NCBI GenBank assembly: GCA_038326995.1
Contig: JBBQKP010000114.1
Coordinates: 1-10,476, forward strand
Source: JBBQKP01 sp038326995
GTDB taxonomy: Bacteria > Planctomycetota > Phycisphaerae > Tepidisphaerales > Tepidisphaeraceae
DNA: 10,476 bases
Reading direction: 5' to 3'
This document shows positions 1 through 6,389 of the stretch, piece by piece. The position numbers and the translations under genes are program-made. The notes beneath the pieces were generated by a model. The model was not told the DNA's origin and did no database searches. It saw only the letters and a program-made list of their open reading frames with translations. Each line of letters begins with the position of its first letter. Within the stretch, counting starts at the first letter, position 1.

Positions 1-1
1 C

Positions 2-529
2 CGCTTTGCCGGATCGATCGCAAGTCAGGTGCTTTCCGCAGGCATCGACGCACGGCTCAACAGAGTTCTGCGTGCCGAGAAAGGCCTGACCTACGGCAGC
101 TCGGGCGTGTTCCGCGCCACGCGTTACAGCGGCCACTTCGAGATGCGATGCGACACCAAGCCCGAAACCGTCGGCGAGGCGATCACCAGCAGCTTCGGCG
201 TATTCAAAAAAATGGGCGAAGCACCCATCACCACTGAAGAACTCTCCGACGCACGTCAACGCGTCGCAGGGCAGATGGTCTTGGAAACCCAAACCGTCGG
301 CCAGCAGGTCGGCAGGCGTATCGACACCATCCTCAACGGCTACCCTGTCGATTATTACGACAACTACGCCAAGCGCATCGCCCAAGTTCAGGCAAATCAG
401 GTTCAGGACGTCATGCAGAAATACGTCGACAACCAGCGCTGGACCATCGTCGTCACCGGCCCGGCCGAGAAGATCAAGGCTCAGCTCGAAGCGATCGGCG
501 ATGTCACCGTCGTTCCCATGAGCAAGTAA
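2..529 (+). CDS. M16-family metallopeptidase, C-terminal part (5' end outside window)
   Basis: The frame is open from base 2 and ends at TAA 527-529. The GTG at 29 is internal, since recognisable family sequence (RFAGSIASQVLSAGIDARL) starts upstream of it, so the gene begins before the window. The visible 175 residues match the second, non-catalytic half of M16 (pitrilysin/processing-peptidase-like) proteins: a segment LNRVLRAEKGLTYG followed by a beta-rich stretch (GHFEMRCDTKPE), helical segments around 'TTEELSDARQRV', and a final VVTGPAEKIKAQLEAIG motif in which the last strand and helix close the domain. Such enzymes are zinc peptidases with an HxxEH motif in the first half. That motif is not visible here, so activity cannot be judged. 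No downstream gene is tightly coupled: 436 bases separate it from the next one. Family assignment is good; substrate and cell location are unknown. Confidence 0.85.
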   Translation, partial: RFAGSIASQVLSAGIDARLNRVLRAEKGLTYGSSGVFRATRYSGHFEMRCDTKPETVGEAITSSFGVFKKMGEAPITTEELSDARQRVAGQMVLETQTVGQQVGRRIDTILNGYPVDYYDNYAKRIAQVQANQVQDVMQKYVDNQRWTIVVTGPAEKIKAQLEAIGDVTVVPMSK

Positions 530-563
530 CCGCCGATCATCAACTTCAAATCGCGACTTAAAA

Positions 564-648
564 GAGCCGCGCACGAACTAAGCACTCTGGGTAAGCGAAG
601 TATTTCAAACGAAGTACTCTGTACACCCGCTTATTTCGTGCGCGGCTC
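564..648. repeat. Long imperfect inverted repeat downstream of the M16 gene
   Basis: Bases 564-577 (GAGCCGCGCACGAA) are an exact reverse complement of 635-648. After one mismatch (578/634) pairing continues for 5 bp (579-583 with 629-633). After a 5-base bulge it continues for 4 bp (589-592 with 625-628). The loop of about 32 bases contains an imperfect direct repeat (CGAAGTAT / CGAAGTAC). The element begins 34 bases after the M16 stop. It could be a 3' hairpin or factor-dependent terminator, or a small dispersed palindromic element. No T-run follows the right arm, so a classical intrinsic terminator is not supported. Confidence 0.6.
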
Positions 649-930
649 ATCCTTTACGGATCTCTCCTTCGGCCCGTCCGGCAGGACAGTGTTTCTCTTC
701 GACCGGCCAGTATCGATCGACTCGACGTTTTACTTCTTTCGGACAAATATCATTCCTCGCGAACCGAGAAAGACACGACTGAAATGTGTCAACAGACGCT
801 TGATCATCTCGCTTGATGAAGCCAAACCCGTCTGATCTTCCAAAAGCCGGGGCGGACGACGATGTACACGCGATTGAGCCGACATAAACTTATACTATTG
901 CTGAATTTATAAAATCGTGACGGATTTTTC
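649..930. other. Intergenic stretch with no recognised gene
   Basis: I see no tRNA, conserved ORF or mobile-element end here. A 65-codon frame starting with GTG at 638 lies partly in the inverted repeat, lacks a ribosome-binding site and has no family resemblance. Two weak hairpins are present: GACAC 772-776 with GTGTC 786-790, and TCATC/GATGA near 807-822. The right-hand 50 bases are A/T-rich (about 883-930), which fits an upstream region of the promoter that follows. Confidence 0.5.
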
Positions 931-959
931 TTGACGCGGCGGAACCTTCCACTTATATT
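931..959 (+). promoter_or_regulatory. Sigma-70-like promoter of the LacI-family regulator
   Basis: TTGACG at 931-936 and TATATT at 954-959 are separated by exactly 17 bases, close to the housekeeping consensus, with an A/T-rich stretch upstream. Transcription starting about 7 bases after the -10 box would begin at about 966, which is the A of the regulator's ATG. The mRNA is therefore predicted to be leaderless. There is no Shine-Dalgarno-like sequence before 966, which fits. This is prediction from sequence only. Confidence 0.65.
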
Positions 960-982
960 CACGTCATGGCGGAAGGTTCCAC
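938..982. promoter_or_regulatory. Pair of operator-like sites overlapping promoter and start codon
   Basis: Two 15-bp sites, 938-952 and 968-982, read GGCGGAANNTTCCAC and differ only in the central dinucleotide (CC versus GG). Each has the palindromic core GGAA-NN-TTCC, the short two-fold symmetric form with a two-base centre expected for LacI-family proteins. The sites are exactly 30 bp apart, about three helical turns. The first sits in the -35/-10 spacer and the second covers the start codon and first codons. Autorepression by the adjacent regulator is the natural reading. Because the central dinucleotides are complementary, the two 10-bp cores (941-950 and 971-980) are also perfect inverted repeats of each other. 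Confidence 0.6.
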
Positions 983-2108
983 AAAGTCGATTTCAGGCGT
1001 TTCGGATCAATCCGGCACGGTTTCCAAGCCGGCCCTGCGCCGACCCGCACGCGCCTTCTCCCGCGTCACCCTCGGCGACGTCGCACTCCACGCGGGCGTT
1101 GGCAAAACCACCGTCTCCGACATCCTCAACCGCAACGTCACAGGCAAATACCCGACCGAGACGCGGGGCCGCGTTCAACGCGCCGTCGACGAACTCGGCT
1201 ACCTGCCCAGCCGGGCCGCACAACAACTCGTCAAGGGGCGGTCAGGTCAGGTCGGGCTGTTCCTCACGCGCGACTTCTCCAACCCGTTCTTCGCACGCGT
1301 CGCGCATCTGGCTCAGCAGGCCCTGGCGAAAGCGAACTTCCGGATGCAGCTCACGATTTCGACACGCCCGAACCCGGACGATGAGGCCGAGCTGATCCGC
1401 CAGCTCCGCATCGACGGCGTCGACGCCGTCCTTGTCGGCCCGGTCTACGAGCCCATCGATATTGAACAACACCAGGCGATCTTCCGCGGGCAAGTGCCGA
1501 TCGTCACCTTCGGCGGCGAAATCTCCGGCCCGGTCGGGCGCAGCGTCGATTCCGTCGTGCTCAACGCCGACGGCGCGATCGACTTTGCGGTCGCTCATCT
1601 GCGCGAGCTCGGCCACTCGCGTCTGGCTTATGTCTTCGCCCCGCCGCAGCGTTCGCAGGATGAGCGGACCTCGCCGGTCGCGCCACGGCTCACGCGGGCC
1701 GGGTTCGATCCGAACTGGATCGTCCATCACGCCGACTCGGGCGACTACGACGATTTCCGTCGCCAGGCCGACCTCTTCTCCCGCAAATGGCTCAGCACGC
1801 AGGCCGACCTCAGGCCGACCGCGGTCGTTTGCCTGAACGACCAGATCGCCCTTTGCCTCTTGGCGTCGCTCGAAGAGATGGGCGTTCGCGTGCCGACTGA
1901 TTTGAGCGTCGTCGGGTGCGACAACCTTCCGGGCTCGGCCCATTTCCGGCCCTCGCTGACGACGCTCGACAACCACGTCGATCGGATGATCGACGCCGCT
2001 GTCGAACTCTTACAAAACCGTCTTTCACATCCCGACTCGCGGATTGAGCGTCGCGTGATTCAGCCCGAGCTGATTCGCCGCCGTTCGTCTGCTTCTTACA
2101 ACCCCTGA
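966..2108 (+). CDS. LacI/GalR-family transcriptional regulator
   Basis: The 380-residue product binds DNA as a dimer or tetramer and probably responds to a small sugar. Residues 1-33 are an unusual Ser/Thr/Arg-rich extension. Residues 34-80 form the LacI helix-turn-helix (VTLGDVALHAGVGKTTVSDILN) and end in the usual ELGYLPSRAAQQL hinge-helix segment (about 76-91). From about 94 the periplasmic-binding-protein-like effector domain follows, with the family landmarks GLFLTRDFSNPFF, DGVDAVLVGP, LGHSRLAYV, VVCLNDQIA and GCDNLPGSAHFRPSLTTLD. The start at 966 is the only ATG/GTG/TTG in frame between the upstream stop (918-920) and the HTH. No ribosome-binding site precedes it; see the promoter entry for the leaderless prediction. 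The next gene starts 50 bases downstream on the same strand, so co-transcription is plausible. The ligand cannot be read from the sequence; the neighbours suggest a plant- or algal-polysaccharide sugar (inference). Confidence 0.93.
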   Translation: MAEGSTKSISGVSDQSGTVSKPALRRPARAFSRVTLGDVALHAGVGKTTVSDILNRNVTGKYPTETRGRVQRAVDELGYLPSRAAQQLVKGRSGQVGLFLTRDFSNPFFARVAHLAQQALAKANFRMQLTISTRPNPDDEAELIRQLRIDGVDAVLVGPVYEPIDIEQHQAIFRGQVPIVTFGGEISGPVGRSVDSVVLNADGAIDFAVAHLRELGHSRLAYVFAPPQRSQDERTSPVAPRLTRAGFDPNWIVHHADSGDYDDFRRQADLFSRKWLSTQADLRPTAVVCLNDQIALCLLASLEEMGVRVPTDLSVVGCDNLPGSAHFRPSLTTLDNHVDRMIDAAVELLQNRLSHPDSRIERRVIQPELIRRRSSASYNP

Positions 2109-2136
2109 TCCAAGTCTGTTAGCAACCTTTACACAC

Positions 2137-2152
2137 TTTCCTGAGGAGGAAA
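2137..2152 (+). promoter_or_regulatory. Ribosome-binding site inside a small hairpin
   Basis: TTTCCT (2137-2142) pairs exactly with AGGAAA (2147-2152) around the tetraloop GAGG. The strong Shine-Dalgarno GAGGAGG (2143-2149), 9 bases before the ATG at 2159, is split between loop and 3' arm. The hairpin is short, so its regulatory significance is uncertain. The ribosome-binding site itself is clear and fixes the start of the PEP-CTERM gene. Confidence 0.5.
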
Positions 2153-2158
2153 ATCATC

Positions 2159-3103
2159 ATGTCACGTCAGAAATCAATCGTCAGCGTCTCTCTTGCGGCG
2201 GCCTTGGTCGCCTGCGCCGTTTCGACCCATTCCGCTCGCGCGGCCGTCTTCGCCTATGAAGGCTTTGATTACACACCCGGTGTCCTTGCAGGAAGCAACG
2301 GCGGCTCGGGCTGGCAGGGCTCGTGGGGCTTCACCGCAACTGGGACAGGCAGCACTGTCAGCAACGGCACGTCGGTCGTCGCGGGCCTGACCTTCTCCGA
2401 CTACCCCGTCGCCGGCGGCGCGGCAGAGGTCGTCGCCAACGGGAACACAGGCACCGTCGCACACCGTCAAATCGCAATTTCAACCGCACTCCCGCGCGAC
2501 AGCACGGTCTATACCAGCATGTTGTTCAGGCACGTCCAGCAAAGCACCTCCGATAACGCCAGCGCGTTCACGGTCGGCAGTACCGCTTTCGAAGGACAGA
2601 ATAAGCTCCAGTCGCAAGCCGTAACGTTGTTCGGAGTTAGTAACCCCGACAACATCGGCACGGGTTCGGGCAACTCAACTGATAGGAGCCCGACAGGTGG
2701 AATCGCTGGAGCGGCGACCTATCTCTTCATCGGTAAGTTCACCGGATTGAACATTCCCGCCTTCAACAACGCGGTCAACACCGCCACGCTGTGGGCACTG
2801 TCTGAAGCGAATTACGACGCGATCAAAGCTGGCGGCATCACCGAGGCCGAGCTGGACGCGAACAACGTCGCCCGTGCGTTTCGCAGTGACGGACCTAGCG
2901 CCTTCGGCACCTCCTTCATAGGCGGGGACTTCGTTCGTCTTCTGGCCAATACCAACTTCGGCGTCAGCAATCGTTCGGTATTCGACGAGCTTAAGTTCGC
3001 GAATGAACTGAACGACATCGTGCCCATTCCCGAGCCGACCAGCATCCTGGGCTTGCTCGTCATCGGCTCGACCCTCGTTCTCCGCCGTCGAAGCGCGATC
3101 TGA
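2159..3103 (+). CDS. PEP-CTERM sorting-domain protein
   Basis: The 314-residue exported protein of unknown function is built for the PEP-CTERM/exosortase route. Residues 1-28 form a signal peptide (basic MSRQK, hydrophobic core, predicted cleavage after HSARA). The mature part opens with AVFAYEGFDY and GSNGGSGWQGSW, a beginning I recognise from many secreted planctomycete PEP-CTERM proteins, probably a beta-sandwich. The C-terminus has the full tripartite signal: PEP at 291-293, a hydrophobic segment (ILGLLVIGSTLVL) and a basic tail (RRRSAI). Exosortase is expected to cleave near PEP and leave the protein surface-associated or in the matrix; no exosortase gene is in the window. A strong ribosome-binding site (2143-2149) fixes the start. 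A hairpin after the stop (3119-3148) may separate its expression from the next gene. No catalytic motif is visible; binding of a surface or polysaccharide is possible but unproven. Confidence 0.9.
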   Translation: MSRQKSIVSVSLAAALVACAVSTHSARAAVFAYEGFDYTPGVLAGSNGGSGWQGSWGFTATGTGSTVSNGTSVVAGLTFSDYPVAGGAAEVVANGNTGTVAHRQIAISTALPRDSTVYTSMLFRHVQQSTSDNASAFTVGSTAFEGQNKLQSQAVTLFGVSNPDNIGTGSGNSTDRSPTGGIAGAATYLFIGKFTGLNIPAFNNAVNTATLWALSEANYDAIKAGGITEAELDANNVARAFRSDGPSAFGTSFIGGDFVRLLANTNFGVSNRSVFDELKFANELNDIVPIPEPTSILGLLVIGSTLVLRRRSAI

Positions 3104-3118
3104 CAAACCTCCTCCGCA

Positions 3119-3153
3119 CCCGGCCCGTTTCGAAAGAAATCGGCCGGGCTTTA
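3119..3153 (+). terminator. GC-rich hairpin with GAAA tetraloop after the PEP-CTERM gene
   Basis: CCCGGCC (3119-3125) pairs with GGCCGGG (3142-3148). After a 2x2 mismatch, TTTC (3128-3131) pairs with GAAA (3136-3139) around the GNRA-type loop GAAA (3132-3135). The stem is followed by CTTTA, a weak U-tract. It starts 16 bases after the stop codon. It is probably a partial terminator or an mRNA-stabilising 3' hairpin between this gene and the next on the same strand. Confidence 0.55.
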
Positions 3154-3187
3154 GTCGTCCCCTGTTTGAACATCAAAACCTTGATTC

Positions 3188-3194
3188 GAGGAGG
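3188..3194 (+). promoter_or_regulatory. Shine-Dalgarno that sets the start of the prepilin-like gene
   Basis: GAGGAGG lies 4 bases before ATG 3199 and 10 bases before the in-frame ATG 3205. It excludes the longer TTG start at 3166, which has no such site and would place non-family sequence before the prepilin leader. Which of the two ATG codons is used remains open; 3205 has the more usual spacing. Confidence 0.7.
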
Positions 3195-3198
3195 AATC

Positions 3199-4002
3199 AT
3201 GGCTATGTCCCGCAATGTCGTTCGTCTTTCCGCGTTCACACTCGTCGAGCTGCTCGTCGTCATCGGCATCATCAGTGTCTTGATCTCGCTGCTCCTCCCC
3301 GCTTTGGGAAGGGCGCGGGAACAAGCGCGCACAGTACTTTGTGCCAGCAACCTCAGACAGCTGGCAACCGCGACAGCGATGTACACGAGCGAGGCTCGGG
3401 ACAACGCCGGGAGGAAGGGCGTCTTGCCGACGGGCTGGCGTCACGAGCGCGACGTGAACAACGTGCCCATCCCCGGCTCCAATTCGTCCAGTCCTGACTG
3501 GACCAACTTTTTCAATCCCCTGCGGTTCGAGCTGGTGAGGTATATCTACCCCAGGCGACCAGAAAATCTGGCAACAACGGAGGTGATGGTCTGTCCGAAT
3601 TTAGGGACGAACACGACGAACTTCAGCGCCGTCGCCAACAGCAATCTTTACGGAATCAACAAGAATCTGACCATTGATCAGTCGGCGATGCCGGGAAATT
3701 TCTGGCACTGGAACCAGGCGTACCGGATGCGGAATGTGACGCGGGTGAAGAACAGCGCGACGGTGGTTCTGTTCGCCGACGCGTGCGACAATATGTTGTT
3801 CACGATCAACTTCGATTCTGGCTGGCAATTCGGCGTCAACCGCCCGTTCGATCACCGCGTGGATTATCGGCATCGGACAAATATCGCGAACTTTCTATTT
3901 TTAGATGGTCACGTCGACCCGTTGCAGGACAAACAGCCGCGGAACATCGGGACGAACCTGTTCTCGCAGTCGGTGAGCACGGTGATCTTCGCCGTGCCGT
4001 GA
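3199..4002 (+). CDS. Prepilin-like protein with N-terminal cleavage/methylation motif and H-x-DG C-terminus
   Basis: The 267-residue product (265 if ATG 3205 is used) belongs to the large planctomycete group of type II secretion/type IV pilin-like proteins. The leader ends in RLSAFTLVELLVVIGIISVL. The prepilin peptidase site has Ala rather than the usual Gly before Phe, and the conserved Glu at mature position +5 is present. A hydrophobic helix continues to LLPALGRAREQAR, the typical pseudopilin N-terminal helix. A C-terminal segment HRTNIANFLFLDGHV is the prepilin-processing-associated H-X9-DG motif, here with 10 residues between H and DG. Several Asn/Trp-rich segments lie between, as usual for the family. 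These proteins occur in many paralogues per genome and their function is not established; surface filament or secretion-system minor pilin roles are presumed. The gene lies between the PEP-CTERM gene and the glycoside hydrolase, all on one strand. Confidence 0.9.
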   Translation: MAMSRNVVRLSAFTLVELLVVIGIISVLISLLLPALGRAREQARTVLCASNLRQLATATAMYTSEARDNAGRKGVLPTGWRHERDVNNVPIPGSNSSSPDWTNFFNPLRFELVRYIYPRRPENLATTEVMVCPNLGTNTTNFSAVANSNLYGINKNLTIDQSAMPGNFWHWNQAYRMRNVTRVKNSATVVLFADACDNMLFTINFDSGWQFGVNRPFDHRVDYRHRTNIANFLFLDGHVDPLQDKQPRNIGTNLFSQSVSTVIFAVP

Positions 4003-4051
4003 TGCCTGCTTTATCGATCGATCAATGCCCCTTTTGACTTCACGACACATC

Positions 4052-5866
4052 ATGCGATTCACCAGCTTCCTCCTATCGTTCGCGATTGCAATCCCACTCA
4101 TGGCCCAGGACAAGCCCGACATCAAAGCGCCGCCCGGCACACTAATCGAAGCCGAGGCACACGCTGGTAGTGATTCTCCGGTCGGGACCGACGCGCTCGC
4201 GTCGGGCGGGAAGTTCGTTGAGAACGGCAAGGACTGGCAGCCGCTGATGGTGCTCCCCACGCCGGGCGATGTCGCCGCGCGCGTGACGGTTCACGTCCGT
4301 CACAAGGGCGGGCCGATCCAGATCAAGACGACCGACGCGGCGGGAACGCAGACCGAGCGGTCGTGGGTGTGGGCAAAGCCGAGCGAGTGGACGTGGTCGA
4401 AAATCGGCACGTACAGCAAGGCCGACCTGGGCGAGAAATTTCTGCTGATGCGAGGCGACGGCGGTGGCAATATTTCGCTCGACGCGATCGTGCTTGAGGC
4501 CGCCGAGGTAAGCGATGCCGGGCCGGTATTGCCTCCTGATGTCGTAGCGACGGGAACGGTGGCGGTTGCCAGCGTATTGCCCCCGAGTCAGCCCGATGCG
4601 ACCAAGGCCGCCCAGAAGATCGACGTTTTTATCGACTGGCAAACGACGGTCGCGAAGGCGACGCCGATGCTGTGGGGCGTGAATGATTACGAAGTCCACG
4701 ACGTCACGACCGCAAGCGATGCGGGGTTCGGCGCGTTCATGCAGAAGCTCGATTCGCCGTTCATCCGCGTTCATCGCGGCGACTTTCCGAAGCAGTACCT
4801 GACGGCCGACGGGAAGAGCTTCGACGTCGAAAAGATGAGGGCCTGCTGGGCCGCGATCAAAAGCAGCTACGGCGACGCGAAGATCATGATCAACATTAGC
4901 TCGTGGCCCGAGTACATGAGGGATGAGCAGGGCCTGGTGAAAACCGAACTCGAAGACGCCTACATCACGATGTGCATCGACCTGATGCGAATCTTCCGCG
5001 ACGAACTGGGCGTCAAAGTCGATTACTGGGAAGTGATGAACGAAAAAGATGGCAGCCCGGACAAAATCAACCGACTGCCCGACGTTGTTCGGCTTTACGT
5101 CAGGACCGTCAAGGCGATGAAGACGTTCGACCCGTCCACACAGGTCGGCGGGTTCGCCTTCACCTGGGCCAACCCGAAATGGGTCGATACTTTCATCAAA
5201 GAGGGCGGCGTCGACGTGAGTGATTTTGTCAGCTATCACAACTACGGAATCGGAGAGATCACCGATAGCAACGAGAAACTCTTCGGCACGATCGACGCGA
5301 TCGAGAAGCACGCGCGGTACATTCGCGGCGCGATCGACATCGCCGCGGCCGGTAGGCGCGTGCCGATTTACCTCGACGAGTACAACGTGAAGTGGGTCTG
5401 GAATCCGATCGAGCCGCGTCATGCGAACAACGTCGGTGCGGCGTTTCAGGCGTCGCTGTTGCGTCGAGTCGCGCTGGCGGGCATCGATGGCGCGAACGTC
5501 TGGCACGTCAAGGGCGACGCGTACGGATTGATCGGCAACAACAACCAGCGCCGACTCACCTCACATCTTTACGTCTGGGGATCCAAATATCTGGTCGGCA
5601 ATATCGCTTCGCACCAGAGCGGCGACTTGTCGAAACTCGAACTGCTGCCGATCGTGCAAGAGAACGGCAAGCGGTCGCTGCTGTTGATCAACAAGGCCGA
5701 CCATTCGGTAATCGTCGCTTCGCCCGACTCGCTCTTGGGCACACGTGTCGGCGGCGAGGTGACGATCAAGCAGGTGAATGCCGACGCGCAGATCGACGTC
5801 ACTGCGGTCGGTTCTGAATCGCTGACCGTGCCGGGCTACTCATTGACGTTGATCTCGCAGAAGTGA
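4052..5866 (+). CDS. Secreted clan GH-A glycoside hydrolase (GH39/GH51-like) with N-terminal carbohydrate-binding-like domain
   Basis: I chose ATG 4052 because it starts directly with a signal peptide (MRFTSFLLSFAIAIPLMA, predicted cleavage before Gln). ATG 4025, in the same frame, would add nine residues. Neither has a clear Shine-Dalgarno. In the 604-residue product, residues about 25-150 resemble a CBM6/CBM35-type beta-sandwich, opening with LIEAEAHAGSD and closing with GGNISLDAIVLEAAE. A Pro/Ala-rich linker follows. Residues about 190-520 look like a (beta/alpha)8 barrel: WGVNDYE near the start, YWEVMNE with the Asn-Glu acid/base pair of clan GH-A (Glu331), and IYLDEYNVKW with the candidate nucleophile Glu443. 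The last 80 residues are a beta-sandwich ending in VPGYSLTLI, as in GH39 and GH51 enzymes. Likely substrates are xylo- or arabino-configured glycans (inference). It is the last gene of the plus-strand module. Confidence 0.85.
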   Translation: MRFTSFLLSFAIAIPLMAQDKPDIKAPPGTLIEAEAHAGSDSPVGTDALASGGKFVENGKDWQPLMVLPTPGDVAARVTVHVRHKGGPIQIKTTDAAGTQTERSWVWAKPSEWTWSKIGTYSKADLGEKFLLMRGDGGGNISLDAIVLEAAEVSDAGPVLPPDVVATGTVAVASVLPPSQPDATKAAQKIDVFIDWQTTVAKATPMLWGVNDYEVHDVTTASDAGFGAFMQKLDSPFIRVHRGDFPKQYLTADGKSFDVEKMRACWAAIKSSYGDAKIMINISSWPEYMRDEQGLVKTELEDAYITMCIDLMRIFRDELGVKVDYWEVMNEKDGSPDKINRLPDVVRLYVRTVKAMKTFDPSTQVGGFAFTWANPKWVDTFIKEGGVDVSDFVSYHNYGIGEITDSNEKLFGTIDAIEKHARYIRGAIDIAAAGRRVPIYLDEYNVKWVWNPIEPRHANNVGAAFQASLLRRVALAGIDGANVWHVKGDAYGLIGNNNQRRLTSHLYVWGSKYLVGNIASHQSGDLSKLELLPIVQENGKRSLLLINKADHSVIVASPDSLLGTRVGGEVTIKQVNADAQIDVTAVGSESLTVPGYSLTLISQK

Positions 5867-5934
5867 ATGCCCGTGCAATTGGCAAGCTCCGACTCTGCTG
5901 AACGAAAATAATCGCGTGCAGATATTCGTTCGAA

Positions 5935-6351
5935 TCACGAATTCACGACGTTGATTTTCCAGATGCCCATGCAGCCGGTGGCGACCCATAAATCGCGCGC
6001 GGTCGGGTGAACGCGAACCCAGCAGGGCTCGCGCCTGCCGTCTACTTTAACTGGCGAGAGCGGCTCGGTCAGGTTTAGGTTCGGCCAGGTCTTACCCGCA
6101 TCGCGCGACATCAGGACGCCGTTGCCGACGGTTTAGATGTCGCGGTTCTGCGCGGCGTAAACCAGACTCGGATCAATTGGATCGATGCAGACGGATCGAA
6201 CGCGTCGGCCGCCTCAGTCATCGGACGGGGTGTTCAAACGCGTTGATGTTCCGGACCTCAAATCGACGGCGAACAACTGCGACCCGGCCACGACATAACC
6301 GCCGGCGATCGTCAGAGACGACAGAAGACTGCCCTTACGCAGATGTTTCAT
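5935..6351 (-). pseudogene. Remnant of an Asp-box beta-propeller gene, two in-frame stops
   Basis: One minus-strand frame from ATG at 6351 to the stop at 5935-5937 keeps protein-like sequence across two internal stops, TGA (6214-6216) and TAA (6133-6135). In order it contains GGYVVAGSQLFAVDLRSGT, CIDPIDPSLVYAAQNRD, GVLMSRDAGKTWPNL (a complete Asp-box, S-x-D-x-G-x-T-W) and WVRVHPTARDLWVATG. The order and spacing align with the last propeller blades of the intact neighbour at 7379-10165 (its GRLYVPQWRTG, DPMDPSRIVM, GVWFSQDDGKTWGQ, CVEFDPKNGERFIVGT). It lacks that neighbour's C-terminal binding domain. The front of the gene is missing: the fragment begins 38 bases after the prepilin stop (6390). 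The 45-residue piece before the first stop could still be translated, but nothing suggests it is functional. Confidence 0.75.
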
Positions 6352-6389
6352 CAGATGTCTCTGATTATCTTCGTTTTTTTGCGAGCCGC

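Noticed and set aside
638..835. Possible 65-residue protein starting at GTG 638.
   Set aside because: It starts inside the arm of the inverted repeat, has no ribosome-binding site and resembles no family.
3166..3198. TTG at 3166 as an upstream start of the prepilin-like gene.
   Set aside because: The Shine-Dalgarno at 3188-3194 lies inside this extension and points to ATG 3199 or 3205. The extension adds nothing typical of prepilins.
4142..5506. 454-codon minus-strand frame opposite the glycoside hydrolase.
   Set aside because: Low-complexity Arg/Asp/Val-rich translation without motifs; a shadow of the hydrolase gene.
5867..5934. Possible bidirectional terminator between the convergent modules.
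   Set aside because: Only weak palindromes (ATTCG/CGAAT near 5924-5935) and no T-run on either strand; not enough to call.
6214..6216. The in-frame TGA as a selenocysteine codon.
   Set aside because: A second stop (TAA) follows in the same frame, the protein family has no selenocysteine members I know of, and the gene lacks its front part, so decay explains it better.
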